Origin: Streptosporangium brasiliense
GTDB lineage: Bacteria > Actinomycetota > Actinomycetes > Streptosporangiales > Streptosporangiaceae
NCBI RefSeq assembly: GCF_030811595.1
Contig: NZ_JAUSRB010000002.1
Coordinates: 5,394,001 to 5,458,000 of the forward strand
Direction of reading: 5' to 3'
DNA: 64,000 nt
The position numbers and the translations under genes are program-made. Of this stretch, positions 1-8,850 are shown one piece after another. Within the stretch, counting starts at the first letter, position 1. Each line of letters opens with the position of its first letter. The notes under the pieces were generated by a model that was not told the origin of the DNA, ran no database searches, and saw nothing but the letters and a program-made list of their open reading frames with translations.

Positions 1-270
1 CGCCAGCCCCAGCGGCAGCGGGCCGAGCCCGCCCACCGTCCATGCCCCGCCGGGGCCGAGGCCGCCCGTGGTCCTCGCCGTGCCGGGGCCGACCCGCTGA
101 TCTCCGGTCCGCGGAAGCCGGCCGCCGTCTCCGTCCGCGCCGCCGTCCGCCCGGGACGGCGGCGCCACGGCGCCGGCCGGCTGCCCGCCGGACCCCGCCA
201 CCTGGCCGCAGCCTGTCACCGTCAGGCAGGCCAGGAGCAGCAGGGGCAGGAGCGCGCGTCGGTCTGTCAT
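1..270 (-). CDS. Putative secreted lipoprotein, N-terminal part only
   Basis: The minus strand opens with ATG at 268-270 and stays open for 90 codons to the window edge, so the C-terminus is missing. The first 21 residues form a lipoprotein signal: two arginines, a run of leucines, and a lipobox VTGC with Cys21 as the lipidation site. The rest is Gly/Pro/Asp-rich low-complexity sequence and then a more hydrophobic Gly/Leu stretch at the edge. A good ribosome site (GAGGAAGG) lies about 7 bases before the ATG. No domain can be named from the part present. It probably faces the cell exterior, anchored to the membrane. Confidence 0.6.
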   Translation of the reverse strand, partial: MTDRRALLPLLLLACLTVTGCGQVAGSGGQPAGAVAPPSRADGGADGDGGRLPRTGDQRVGPGTARTTGGLGPGGAWTVGGLGPLPLGLA

Positions 271-290
271 CGGTCGCCTTCCTCGTCGGC

Positions 291-341
291 GGCCCGTGTG
301 ACCCTGGTCCGGGTTCCCCTCCTGGTGAGATCACACGGGCC
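291..341. terminator. Inverted repeat, probable terminator
   Basis: Two perfect 11-base arms (291-301 and 331-341; core CCCGTGTGA/TCACACGGG) flank a 29-base spacer. It lies between the stop of the small DxDGDG protein and the start of the lipoprotein gene, both on the minus strand. It could end transcription of the former or be an operator for the latter. There is no U-tract. Confidence 0.4.
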
Positions 342-357
342 CTGCCGATACGTGTGA

Positions 358-612
358 TCAGGCGGTCGGGAAGGGGCCCTGGGTCTGGGTGTAGTCGGAG
401 ACCCCGTCGCCGTTGATGTCGACCCGGGCCTCGTCGACGTATCCGTCGCCGTCGTTGTCGAGGTAGACGACGTCGGTCACGCCGTCACCGTCGAGGTCGT
501 GACGCTCCTCGTCGGCGTAGCCGTCGCCGTCGTAGTCGATCAGCTGGGTGTCGGTGCCGCCGTCGCCGTCGTAGTCGACCAGGTCCGTGGAGGTCACGTC
601 GAAATCGCTCAT
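358..612 (-). CDS. Small acidic protein of five DxDGDG calcium-loop repeats
   Basis: This 84-residue protein is almost entirely repeats of the EF-hand/dockerin-type calcium loop. Five copies are visible (DYDGDGGTD, DYDGDGYADE, DLDGDGVTD, DNDGDGYVDE, DINGDGVSD), spaced 10-13 residues apart. The loops carry Asp/Asn at positions 1, 3 and 5, as expected for Ca2+ coordination; the helices that flank true EF-hands are absent. There is no signal peptide or membrane segment, so it is probably cytoplasmic unless exported by another route. The start is ATG at 610-612 with AAAGGA upstream. The frame stays open further upstream, but that part is Arg/Pro-rich antisense sequence to the neighbouring glycosidase. 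Calcium binding is inferred from the motif; the function is unknown. Confidence 0.75.
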   Translation of the reverse strand: MSDFDVTSTDLVDYDGDGGTDTQLIDYDGDGYADEERHDLDGDGVTDVVYLDNDGDGYVDEARVDINGDGVSDYTQTQGPFPTA

Positions 613-689
613 TGTCCGATCCTTTCGAGTGGTGTTCGTCAGCGGAGAGTGGCGGCCGCGACGGATTGTTACACCGGGACCGGAGATTT

Positions 690-713
690 CCCGCCGGGCC
701 AGCGCCCGGCGGG
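690..713 (-). terminator. Hairpin downstream of the GH15 gene
   Basis: A perfect 9-base stem (CCCGCCGGG/CCCGGCGGG) with a 6-base loop lies 16 bases beyond the GH15 stop codon. It has no U-tract, as is common for actinomycete terminators. Confidence 0.5.
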
Positions 714-728
714 TCCCGCGGCGCCGCC

Positions 729-2489
729 TCAGCTCAGCGCGCGGGCGGTGTGGATCAGCGGCACGTGGCTGAACGCCTGCGGGAAGTTGCCGACCATGCG
801 GCCGTAGCGGGGGTCGTACTCCTCGGCGAGCAGGCCGACGTCGTTGCGCAGGCTCAGCAGGCGCTCGAACAGCTTCACGGCCTCGTCCTTGCGGCCGATC
901 ATCGCCAGCGCCTCGGCCAGCCAGAAGCTGCACGCCAGGAAGGCGCCCTCACCGCCGGGCAGGCCGTCCACGTCGTTGTCGGCGGCCACCGGGTAGCGCA
1001 GCAGGAAGCCGTCGACCAGCAGCTCGCGCTGGACCGCCTCCACCGTGCCGACCACGCGCGGGTCGTCCGGCGGCAGGAAGCCGACGATCGGGATCAGCAG
1101 CAGGGAGGCGTCCAGCTCCGGTGAGCCGTACGACTGGGTGAAGGTGTTGCGCGCCCCGTCGAACCCCTTGTCGCAGACCTCGGCGTGGATCCGGTTGCGC
1201 AGCTCCTTCCAGCGCTCCACCGGGCCGGTGCGGCTGAAGCTCTCCATCTGCTTGACCGCCCGGTCCAGGGCCACCCAGCACATCACCTTGGAGTGGGTGA
1301 AGTGGCGGCGCGGGCCGCGGACCTCCCACAGTCCCTCGTCGGGCTCGTCCCAGTGCTCTTCCACGTATCCGACGAGCTCGCGTTGGATGGTCCAGGCCCG
1401 TTCGTCCGGCTCCATGCCCGACACGCGCGACAGGTACAGGGCGTTCATCACCTCCCCGTAGACGTCCAGCTGGAGCTGGTTGACCGCGCCGTTGCCGATC
1501 CGGACCGGTCCGGAGCCCTCGTAGCCGGGAAGCCAGTCGAGCTCCAGCTCCGTCAGCCGGCGCTCACCCGACACGCTGTACATGATCTGCAGGTCCTGCG
1601 CGCGCCCCGCGATCGCCCGCAGCAGCCACGCCCGCCAGGCGCGGGCCTCGCCCAGGAACCCGCCGCCGATGAGGGCCTCAAGTGTCATGGTGGCGTCGCG
1701 CAGCCAGCAGAAGCGGTAGTCCCAGTTGCGCACTCCGCCGAGGTCCTCGGGCAGGGAGGTGGTGGGGGCGGCGACGATGCCGCCGGTGGGCTCGTAGGTG
1801 AGCGCCTTGAGCGTGATGAGGGAGCGGACCACGGCCTCGCGCCACGGGCCCTGGTAGGTGCACTCCGCCACCCACTCGGCCCACAGCGACTCGGTCTCGG
1901 TCAGCTGCTCCAGGGGGTCGATCTCGACCGGCCTGGGCTCGTGCGAGGGGTGCCAGGTGAACACGAACGCCAGGCGCTCGCCGGCCGAGACCCGGAACCT
2001 CGCCCGGTGCGCGTAGTCGCCGCCCTGCAGGGGGACGGGGGAGTGCAGCCACGCCGAGTCGGGCCCGCCGATGGCCTGCAGCAGGCCGTCGCTGCGGCGC
2101 ACCCAGGGCACGATCCGGCCGTAGTCGAAGCGGATGCGGATCTCGGTGGCCATCTCTACCGTGCCCGACACGCCTTCCACGATCCTGACCAGGTCGGGGT
2201 TGGTCTGCCGCGCGGGCATGAAGTCGATCACCCGGACGGTGCCGCCCGGGGTGTCCCATTCGCTCTCCAGCACCAGGGACTCGCCCCTGTAGTGCCGCCG
2301 GGTGGCGGCGGGCCGCCCGGCGTCGGCCGGGCCGAGCCACCACTGCCCGTTCTGCTTGTCGCCGAGCAGCGCCGCGAAGCACGCCGGTGAGTCGAAACGG
2401 GGCAGGCAGAGCCAGTCGATCGCGCCGTCCCGCCCGATCAGGGCGGCTGACTGCATGTCTCCGATGAGAGCGTAATCCTCGATCCGCAT
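729..2489 (-). CDS. Glycoside hydrolase family 15 protein (glucoamylase/trehalase type)
   Basis: A 586-residue GH15 enzyme. It begins with the family's usual N-terminus (IEDYALIGD at 3-11, GAIDWLCLPRFDSP) that forms the beta-sandwich domain. The (alpha/alpha)6 catalytic domain follows, with the signature RNWDYRFCWLRDA at 254-266. A C-terminal AEEYDP motif around 556 carries the likely catalytic base. Family members hydrolyse alpha-glucosidic bonds, and close actinobacterial homologues include the mycobacterial GH15 trehalase. I cannot tell trehalase from glucoamylase by sequence alone. No signal peptide is seen, so it is cytoplasmic. TAGCGT sits 7 bases before the ATG, suggesting its own leaderless promoter, although yczE lies 41 bases upstream on the same strand. 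Confidence 0.9.
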   Translation of the reverse strand: MRIEDYALIGDMQSAALIGRDGAIDWLCLPRFDSPACFAALLGDKQNGQWWLGPADAGRPAATRRHYRGESLVLESEWDTPGGTVRVIDFMPARQTNPDLVRIVEGVSGTVEMATEIRIRFDYGRIVPWVRRSDGLLQAIGGPDSAWLHSPVPLQGGDYAHRARFRVSAGERLAFVFTWHPSHEPRPVEIDPLEQLTETESLWAEWVAECTYQGPWREAVVRSLITLKALTYEPTGGIVAAPTTSLPEDLGGVRNWDYRFCWLRDATMTLEALIGGGFLGEARAWRAWLLRAIAGRAQDLQIMYSVSGERRLTELELDWLPGYEGSGPVRIGNGAVNQLQLDVYGEVMNALYLSRVSGMEPDERAWTIQRELVGYVEEHWDEPDEGLWEVRGPRRHFTHSKVMCWVALDRAVKQMESFSRTGPVERWKELRNRIHAEVCDKGFDGARNTFTQSYGSPELDASLLLIPIVGFLPPDDPRVVGTVEAVQRELLVDGFLLRYPVAADNDVDGLPGGEGAFLACSFWLAEALAMIGRKDEAVKLFERLLSLRNDVGLLAEEYDPRYGRMVGNFPQAFSHVPLIHTARALS

Positions 2490-2496
2490 GTGCTTG

Positions 2497-2502
2497 ACGC
2501 TA
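2497..2502 (-). promoter_or_regulatory. -10 element of a leaderless promoter for the GH15 gene
   Basis: On the minus strand TAGCGT is followed by 7 bases and then the ATG at 2489, so the transcript would start at or next to the start codon. No clear -35 box or Shine-Dalgarno is seen. A tandem octamer (GAGGTATT twice) lies just upstream. Confidence 0.4.
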
Positions 2503-2530
2503 ATACCTCAATACCTCCGCCGACCGCCGA

Positions 2531-3136
2531 TCAGCCTCCGGGCCGCATCCGGGGCATGAAGAACTGGGTCAGCGGCCCGATCGCGAGGGCGAAGACCACC
2601 GTGCCGACGCCCACGGTGCCGCCGAGCAGCCAGCCGACGGCCAGCGCCGTGACCTCGATGAGCGTGCGGGCCGCGCGGATGGACAGGCCGAGGCGGTTGA
2701 GGCCGGTCATCAGGCCGTCGCGCGGGCCCGGACCGAGGCCCGCGCCGATGTAGAGGCCGGTCGCGGCGGCGGTGGCGACGACGCCGAGCAGCAGGTAGGC
2801 CCAGCGGACGGCCAGCGGCTCCGGGGTCGGGGCCAGCCACATGGCGACGTCGGCGAACACGCCGAGGAAGACGACGTTGCTGATGGTGCCGATCCCCGGC
2901 TTCTGCTTGAGCGGGATCCACAGCAGCATGACCAGGGCCCCCACCAGGATGATCCAGGTGCCGATGGACAGGCCCATGTGGATGGACAGTCCCTGGTGGA
3001 AGACGTCCCAGGGGCTGCCGCCGAGGTGCGACTCGATCTGCAGGCCGATTCCGACGCCGTAGAGCGCCAGGCCCGCGTACAGGCGCGTGAGCCGGCTGGG
3101 GATGGAACCGAGGGCGGGAAGGGAAATTTCACTCAT
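2531..3136 (-). CDS. YczE/YitT-like integral membrane protein
   Basis: A 201-residue hydrophobic protein with about five membrane helices. It shows the family pattern GLALYGVGIGLQIESHLGGSPWDVFHQG near the N-terminus (residues about 19-46) and the internal echo GLGPGPRDGLMTGL. These match the YczE/YyaS family, whose transport substrate is not established. The gene is divergent from a MocR-type regulator. A YczE protein beside a YczR-type MocR regulator is a recurrent arrangement in Gram-positive bacteria, which supports regulation of this gene by its neighbour. The start is ATG at 3134-3136 (M-S-E-I-S). The frame continues open upstream through the regulator's antisense, but that part has no recognisable domain. 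Confidence 0.85.
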   Translation of the reverse strand: MSEISLPALGSIPSRLTRLYAGLALYGVGIGLQIESHLGGSPWDVFHQGLSIHMGLSIGTWIILVGALVMLLWIPLKQKPGIGTISNVVFLGVFADVAMWLAPTPEPLAVRWAYLLLGVVATAAATGLYIGAGLGPGPRDGLMTGLNRLGLSIRAARTLIEVTALAVGWLLGGTVGVGTVVFALAIGPLTQFFMPRMRPGG

Positions 3137-3154
3137 GATGGCCTTAATCGTCCA

Positions 3155-3211
3155 GGCCATTGGCCGCCAAAAAAAGAGCCAATCATGAAAAGTGGACTTA
3201 TAATGGTTGGC
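3155..3211. promoter_or_regulatory. Divergent yczE/mocR promoter-operator
   Basis: The region contains the palindrome GGCCATTGGCC (3155-3165) and an inverted repeat GCCAATCAT (3178-3186) / ATGGTTGGC (3203-3211), 8 of 9 bases matching. Between the arms is AAAGTGGACT, which resembles boxes bound by PdxR-class MocR regulators. A perfect TATAAT at 3199-3204 lies 7 bases before the ATG at 3212. Its overlap with the right arm implies autoregulation. The right arm reaches the start codon. Confidence 0.55.
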
Positions 3212-4645
3212 ATGGACCGGTATCTGAGCGGACCCCAGCTCGCCCGCCTGGTGGCGATCGCCCCCGACACCAGGCCCTACTACAGCGCGCTTGCCCAGGC
3301 CGTGCGGTCGCTGATCCTCGACGGGCGGCTGCCGGTGCGGATGCGCATGCCGGCCGAGCGACACCTCGCCGAGGCCCTGAGCGTCAGCCGGACGACCGTG
3401 ACGGCGGCCTACGACCGGCTGCGCGAGCAGGGATATCTGGAGAGCAGGCAGGGGGCGGGGAGCTGGACCGCGCTGCCCGACCCGGGCTCGATGGGCGCGG
3501 AGAACCCGTGGATCGCCGCCAACGACGACGGGCTGCTGCCCCTGCACGCCGCCGCCCCGCTCGCGCCCGCGGCGCTCCCCGCGGCGATCGACTTCGCCGC
3601 CGAGCACTACCGGCGCCACGCGCTCGGCATCGGCTACGGCCCGCTCGGGATCGCGCCGCTGCGCCAGGCCATCGCGGCCCGCTACACCGAGCGGGGGCTG
3701 GCCACCCGGCCCGAGCAGATCCTGGTCACCTCGGGCGCCCAGCACGCGCTCCACCTGGTGGCCGAGATGCTGCTGCCGGCCGGTGACGCGTTCCTGATGG
3801 AGTCGCCCACCTACCCGCACGCGATGGACGTGGCCAGGGCGCGCGGCGCCCGGATCGTCCCGGTCGGCGTCCCCGACGACGGCTGGCACCTGGACCTGCT
3901 GACCTGCGCGATGCGCCAGTCGGCCGCCCGCCTCGCCTATGTGATCCCCGACTTCCAGAACCCGACCGGCCACCTGATGGACGACGCCACGCGGGCCGGT
4001 CTGGCCGGCGCGGCCAGGAAGTACGGCGCCACGCTCATCGTGGACGAGACCTGGCACGAGCTGGCGATCGACGACGTGCCCGCGGCGCCGCCGCTGGCCG
4101 CATTCGACACCGACGGGCGGGTGATCACCATCGGGTCGGCGTCCAAGCTGTGGTGGGGCGGGCTGCGCATCGGCTGGATCCGCGCCACCGCCGCCATGGT
4201 CCGCAGCCTGGCCGTGCTCCGCGCGGGCGTGGACATCGCCAGCCCGATCTTCGAGCAGCTGGTCGTGACGAGGCTGTTCGAGGACATCGAGGAGACCAGG
4301 GCCGAGCGCCGCCGGACCCTGCGCGCGTCCAGGGAGGCCCTGGTGGCCGCGGTGACGGAGCGGATGCCCGAGTGGAGCTTCACGGTGCCCAAGGGCGGCG
4401 GCTCGCTCTGGGTGCGGCTGGAGAGCCCCTCGGCCACCTCGCTGGCCGACGCGGCGGCCTGTCACGGCGTACGGCTCGCCCCCGGCACCTGGTTCGGCGT
4501 GGACGGCACGCTGGAGAGCCGGCTCCGCCTGCCCTTCACCCAGCCCCCGCAGATCCTCACCGAAGCGGTGGACCGCATCGCCGAGGCCAGGGTCAGAGGC
4601 CCCTACGGCACCCGTCCCGCCCGGCCGCTCACCCCCGCGCTGTGA
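3212..4645 (+). CDS. MocR-family regulator (GntR winged helix + aminotransferase-like domain)
   Basis: A 477-residue fusion of a GntR winged-helix DNA-binding domain (about residues 25-95, with AERHLAEALSVSRTTVTAAYDRLREQGYLES) and a class I aminotransferase fold. The PLP lysine is in SASKLWWGG (Lys312), and the NPTG motif and a DETW aspartate are present. MocR proteins use PLP or an amino compound as effector and usually regulate the adjacent gene, here yczE. ATG 3212 is preferred because a TATAAT box stands 7 bases upstream, which fits a leaderless message. ATGs at 3185 and 3203 in the same frame are less likely, since they fall in or before the promoter. Confidence 0.88.
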   Translation: MDRYLSGPQLARLVAIAPDTRPYYSALAQAVRSLILDGRLPVRMRMPAERHLAEALSVSRTTVTAAYDRLREQGYLESRQGAGSWTALPDPGSMGAENPWIAANDDGLLPLHAAAPLAPAALPAAIDFAAEHYRRHALGIGYGPLGIAPLRQAIAARYTERGLATRPEQILVTSGAQHALHLVAEMLLPAGDAFLMESPTYPHAMDVARARGARIVPVGVPDDGWHLDLLTCAMRQSAARLAYVIPDFQNPTGHLMDDATRAGLAGAARKYGATLIVDETWHELAIDDVPAAPPLAAFDTDGRVITIGSASKLWWGGLRIGWIRATAAMVRSLAVLRAGVDIASPIFEQLVVTRLFEDIEETRAERRRTLRASREALVAAVTERMPEWSFTVPKGGGSLWVRLESPSATSLADAAACHGVRLAPGTWFGVDGTLESRLRLPFTQPPQILTEAVDRIAEARVRGPYGTRPARPLTPAL

Positions 4646-4648
4646 GGT

Positions 4649-5260
4649 CTACTCGGAGGTGACCCCCCTGGCCAGCGGGGCGCGCAGCCGTAGCCGCATG
4701 GCCGCGATGCGCAGCCCGAAGGCGAGCACGGCGGCGGCCAGCGTCGCGGGCCAGCCGTGCAGGTCGAGGGTGTAGAGCGCGGCCATGACCGCCGAGCCCA
4801 GCATGGCGGGCACCGCGTAGAGCTGGCGGTCGTAGAGCAGGCTCGGGATCTGGCCGGCGAGGACGTCGCGCAGGACGCCGCCGCCGACCGCCGTGGTGAC
4901 CCCGAGCAGGGCCCCGTGCAGCGGGCTGAGCCCGACGTTCATCGCCTTCTCGGTGCCGACCGCGCAGAACAGGCCCAGACCCGCCGCGTCGAGCACGTCC
5001 ACCGCGGGCATCACCCGCTGCACGTGCGGATGCCAGAAGAAAACGATCACCGTGGCGGCGACCGGCACGAGCACGTAGCCGATGCTGAAGAAGGCGGCCG
5101 GCCGTACGTTGAGGATCAGGTCGCGCAGGATCCCGCCGCCCAGCGCCGTCATCTCGGCGAGCACCGCCATGCCCACCACGTCCAGCCGCTTGCGGACGCC
5201 CACGAGGGCACCGGAGAGAGCGAAGACGAAGATTCCGACGAGGTCGAGCACCTGGTTCAC
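4649..5260 (-). CDS. TRIC-family (UPF0126/YicG-like) cation channel protein
   Basis: A 203-residue protein with seven predicted membrane helices built from two homologous halves. Each half carries the family motif GGGxLRD (GGGILRDLIL near residue 41 and GGGVLRDVLA near 127). Bacterial members of this family form trimeric K+/Na+-permeable channels; the physiological role is unclear. The start is GTG at 5258-5260, and the stop lies 3 bases past that of the convergent MocR gene. The C-terminus is Arg-rich and probably cytoplasmic. Confidence 0.85.
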   Translation of the reverse strand: MNQVLDLVGIFVFALSGALVGVRKRLDVVGMAVLAEMTALGGGILRDLILNVRPAAFFSIGYVLVPVAATVIVFFWHPHVQRVMPAVDVLDAAGLGLFCAVGTEKAMNVGLSPLHGALLGVTTAVGGGVLRDVLAGQIPSLLYDRQLYAVPAMLGSAVMAALYTLDLHGWPATLAAAVLAFGLRIAAMRLRLRAPLARGVTSE

Positions 5261-5293
5261 GAGTAAATCATCCCATGACCGGCTCTATGTGAT

Positions 5294-6805
5294 TCACCTT
5301 TGATGTGACGGGGGCCCGGCCCCCGCGGCGTCGTGGTGCTCGCGCATCATGACGCGGAGCCTGCCGACGGCCGCCAGCAGCGCCAGGCCCGCCACGACGG
5401 CGATCGCCGCGAGCGTCAGGAAGTACGCGGGATCCGACAGGTAGTTCTTCAGCCGGGCGGTCTGCCCGCCCACGGCGTCGCCCACCGAGACGGCGATGAA
5501 CCACACCCCGAGCATCTGCCCCTTGAACGCCTGGGGGGCGAGCTTGGCGGTGACCGAGAGCCCGACCGGGCTCAGCGACAGCTCGCCGAAGACCTGGACG
5601 AGGTAGACCAGCACCAGCCACCACACCGAGATCCTCCCGCCCGCGGCGGACCTGGCGGCCAGGGCCATGACCACGAAGCTCAGGGCGATCATGAACAGCG
5701 CGAAGGCGAACTTCTGCGGAGCGGTCACCCGGTTGCCCAGCTTGATCCAGAGCGCGGCGAAGACCGGCACGAAGATCATGATGAACAGCGGGTTGAACGA
5801 CTGCGTGGTCGCGGCCGTGATCCGGACGCCGAACAGCGACAGGTCGGTCTTGTCCTGGGCGAAGAACAGCAGCACGGTCGGGGCCAGGTCGTAGATCATC
5901 CAGAAGACGGCGGCGGCGATGAACAGCCAGATGTAGGCCTTCAGCCGGATCCGCTCGTCCTCGGTCAGGCTGTGGCTGCCGAACAGCACGTAGGCGAAGT
6001 AGACCACCGGGACCACGACGATGATCACCGTCATCACGAGCGCGAAGGTGTCGAGGTCGAAGGTGCCCGACGCCATCCAGACGGCCAGGGCGCCGGCGAC
6101 CACGACGGCGGCGGACAGGGAGGCCAGGACGAAGTGCCGGTGCTCCTGCGGGGTCAGCCGGTGGCCGGGCTCCTCGCCCACGCCCCTGAGGTGGGGCCGG
6201 CCCAGCACGTACTGGGCCAGGCCCAGCGCCATGCCGACCGCCGCAGCGCCGAAGCCCAGGTGCCACCGGCCGTCGGCGGCGAGCCAGCCGACGACGACGG
6301 GGGCGATGAAGGCGCCGAGGTTGATGCCGAGATAGAAGATGGAGAAACCCGCGTCCCTGCGCGCGTCGTCGTCCTCCGGATAGAGCTTGCCGACCATCGC
6401 CGAGATGTTCGGCTTCAGCAGCCCGGTGCCGATGATGATGAGCAGCAGGCCGAGCGCGACGAAGACGCCCGTCCTGACGGGGACGGCCATGCTGATGTGG
6501 CCGCACATGATGATGAAGCCGCCCCACAGCACCGCCCTGCGGGCGCCCAGGACGCGGTCGGCCACCCAGCCGCCGGGCAGCGCCACCAGATAGATGAGGG
6601 CGCCGTAGATGCCGACGATCGCGGTGGCGGTCTGCTGCGTCAGGCCCAGGCCGCCCATGGCGGGGGAGGCGGCCATGAAGGTGGCCAGGATGGCCCGTAG
6701 GCCGTACCAGCTGAAGCGCTCCCACATCTCGGTGCCGAACAGCGTGGCGAGGCCCCGCGGCTGCCCGAAAAAAGTCTTCTCACGTGCCTGTGTCCCCGAT
6801 GTCAT
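5294..6805 (-). CDS. POT-family proton-coupled peptide transporter (MFS, PTR2)
   Basis: A 503-residue MFS protein with the POT-family hallmarks. The N-terminal ExxER motif appears in TEMWERFSWYGLRAI, the PTR2 signature in FYLGINLGAFIAPVVVGWLA, and the ELSLSPVGLS motif in a later helix. It imports di- and tripeptides with protons across the cytoplasmic membrane. I chose ATG 6803-6805 because GGGGGG lies 6 bases upstream; an in-frame ATG at 6824-6826 is a weaker option. Two oligopeptide ABC systems occur further along the window. Confidence 0.9.
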   Translation of the reverse strand: MTSGTQAREKTFFGQPRGLATLFGTEMWERFSWYGLRAILATFMAASPAMGGLGLTQQTATAIVGIYGALIYLVALPGGWVADRVLGARRAVLWGGFIIMCGHISMAVPVRTGVFVALGLLLIIIGTGLLKPNISAMVGKLYPEDDDARRDAGFSIFYLGINLGAFIAPVVVGWLAADGRWHLGFGAAAVGMALGLAQYVLGRPHLRGVGEEPGHRLTPQEHRHFVLASLSAAVVVAGALAVWMASGTFDLDTFALVMTVIIVVVPVVYFAYVLFGSHSLTEDERIRLKAYIWLFIAAAVFWMIYDLAPTVLLFFAQDKTDLSLFGVRITAATTQSFNPLFIMIFVPVFAALWIKLGNRVTAPQKFAFALFMIALSFVVMALAARSAAGGRISVWWLVLVYLVQVFGELSLSPVGLSVTAKLAPQAFKGQMLGVWFIAVSVGDAVGGQTARLKNYLSDPAYFLTLAAIAVVAGLALLAAVGRLRVMMREHHDAAGAGPPSHQR

Positions 6806-6983
6806 GCGACCCCCCGGTGTCAACATGTGATCGGGTTCTAACTTTACGTACGCTCCCCGCGGCGGCGGTGAGGCAGGTTGTGCATTGCGGTCTTTCTTCT
6901 CACGGGCAGGGTCTTGTCCCGGGCAACGCCGTGTGGTGCGATGCATGCCACTCATGCAAGTGAGCACTTTCAGGAGGCGCGTC

Positions 6984-8819
6984 ATGGCCGGTGTCCTTGA
7001 AGAGCGTGCGGCGATCGAGCGGGAGATCGCGGGCCGCACCGTCTGCGCGCAGTTGAGGGAGGCGGCGGAGCACAACCCCGATGCCCCGGCCTATTCCGAT
7101 CCGGCCGGCGAGGGCTGGACCACCCTGACCTACGCCGAGGCCCGGCAGCGGGTCCTGGAGATCGCCGCCGGATTCGCCGCCCTCGGGCTGCGGCCGGGTG
7201 AGGCGGTCGCGCTGATGATGGTCAACCGCAGCGAGCACGTCCTGGCCGACCTGGGCGCCGTCCACGCGGGCGGCATGTCGTGCTCGGTCTACTCCACCTT
7301 CGCCCCCGACCAGGTGGCCTTCGTCGCCGGAGACGTCGGCGCCAGGATCGTGGTGCTGGGCGGCCCGGCCGAGCTGGCCCGGTGGGAGCCGGTGCTGGAG
7401 GCGCTCCCCGAGATCGGCAAGGTCATCATGCTGGAGGGCGCCCCGTCCGGTGACCGCTTCCTCTCCTGGGACGACTTCCTCGCCCTGGGGCGCGAGCGGC
7501 TCGCCGCCGACCCCGCCGCGGTCGACGCCCGCTGGCGGGCCGTGACCGCCGACGACGTCCTGACGGTCCTGTACACCTCGGGCACCACCGGCAACCCCAA
7601 GGGCGTGCCGCTGACCCATGCCAACGTGTTCTTCGAGGTCGTGGCCACCAGCCGGATGGTCGAGCTGCCCGACAGGGGCACCCAGATCTCCTACCTCACC
7701 TACGCCCACATCGCCGAGCGGGTGCTCAGCCTCTACCTGCCGCTGTTCAAGATCTCCCACACCCACTTCTGCACCGACATCGCCCAGCTCGGCGCCGTCC
7801 TCGGACAGGTCAAGCCGGTGCTGTTCTTCGGGGTCCCGCGCGTGTGGGAGAAGATGATGGCCCGCCTGCAGGCGCTGCTGGCCGCCCAGCCGCCGGAGCA
7901 GCAGGAGAGCGTGCGCGCCGCCATGGCCGCCGGTCTCGCCCACGTCGAGGCCAGCCAGTACGGGCGGACGCCGTCGCCCGAGGTCCAGGCCGCCTACGAG
8001 CAGGCCGACGCCGCGCTGCTGTCGATCATCCGCTCGATGATCGGCCTCGACAGGGCGGCCTGGCTGGCCAGCGCCGCCGCGCCGATGCCGCTGGAGGTCC
8101 AGCGCTTCTTCGCCGGCCTCGGCATGCGCGTGATCGACGTGTACGGCATGACCGAGACGACGGGCGCCTTCACCGCCAACGCCCCCGACCGCTTCAAGCT
8201 CGGCACGGTCGGCCAGGCCGGTCCGGGCGTCGAGGTCCGCATCGCCGAGGACGGGGAGATCGTCACCCGCAGCCCCGCCAACGCCCACGGCTACCTGAAC
8301 AGGCCCGAGGCGACCGCCGAGCTGCTGGACGAGGACGGCTGGCTGCACACCGGCGACGTGGGCTCGATCGACGAGGACGGCTTCGTGCGCATCGTCGACC
8401 GGAAGAAGGAGCTCATCATCACCTCCGGCGGCGAGAACATCTCACCGGCCAACATCGAGAACTACCTCAAGGAGCACCCCCTCATCGGGCAGGCCCTCGC
8501 CTACGGCGACGGCAGGCCGTACCCGGTGGCGGTCCTCACCCTCGACGGCGAGGTCGCCCCCGGCTGGGCGCAGGGGCGCGGCATCGAGTTCGGCACCCTG
8601 GCCGAGCTCGCCGAGCACCCCGACGTCCTCAAGACCGTCGAGGACGCGGTCGCCGAGGCCAACGGGAAACTCGCCCGCGTCCAGCAGGTCAAGCGCTGGC
8701 GGCTGCTGCCGGTGGAGTGGACGGCCGAGACCCAGGAGCTCACCCCGAGCCTGAAACTCAAGCGCCGGATCATCCACGCCAAGTACGCCGAGGTGATCGA
8801 CGGCATGTACGAGGACTGA
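6984..8819 (+). CDS. Long-chain fatty-acid--CoA ligase (FadD15-like)
   Basis: A 611-residue adenylate-forming enzyme that activates long-chain fatty acids with ATP and CoA. Motifs in order: the AMP/ATP loop YTSGTTGNPKGVPLTH, the YGMTETTG motif, GWLHTGDVG, and the hinge DRKKELIITSGGENISP, followed by a C-terminal domain. Length and order match the FadD15/ACSL group. Start ATG 6984 has a strong AGGAGG 6 bases upstream; the open frame further 5' is not needed. The gene stands alone and ends before a strong hairpin terminator. Confidence 0.93.
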   Translation: MAGVLEERAAIEREIAGRTVCAQLREAAEHNPDAPAYSDPAGEGWTTLTYAEARQRVLEIAAGFAALGLRPGEAVALMMVNRSEHVLADLGAVHAGGMSCSVYSTFAPDQVAFVAGDVGARIVVLGGPAELARWEPVLEALPEIGKVIMLEGAPSGDRFLSWDDFLALGRERLAADPAAVDARWRAVTADDVLTVLYTSGTTGNPKGVPLTHANVFFEVVATSRMVELPDRGTQISYLTYAHIAERVLSLYLPLFKISHTHFCTDIAQLGAVLGQVKPVLFFGVPRVWEKMMARLQALLAAQPPEQQESVRAAMAAGLAHVEASQYGRTPSPEVQAAYEQADAALLSIIRSMIGLDRAAWLASAAAPMPLEVQRFFAGLGMRVIDVYGMTETTGAFTANAPDRFKLGTVGQAGPGVEVRIAEDGEIVTRSPANAHGYLNRPEATAELLDEDGWLHTGDVGSIDEDGFVRIVDRKKELIITSGGENISPANIENYLKEHPLIGQALAYGDGRPYPVAVLTLDGEVAPGWAQGRGIEFGTLAELAEHPDVLKTVEDAVAEANGKLARVQQVKRWRLLPVEWTAETQELTPSLKLKRRIIHAKYAEVIDGMYED

Positions 8820-8850
8820 ATCCGCGGCACGGCCGGCGAGGGCGCCCGCC

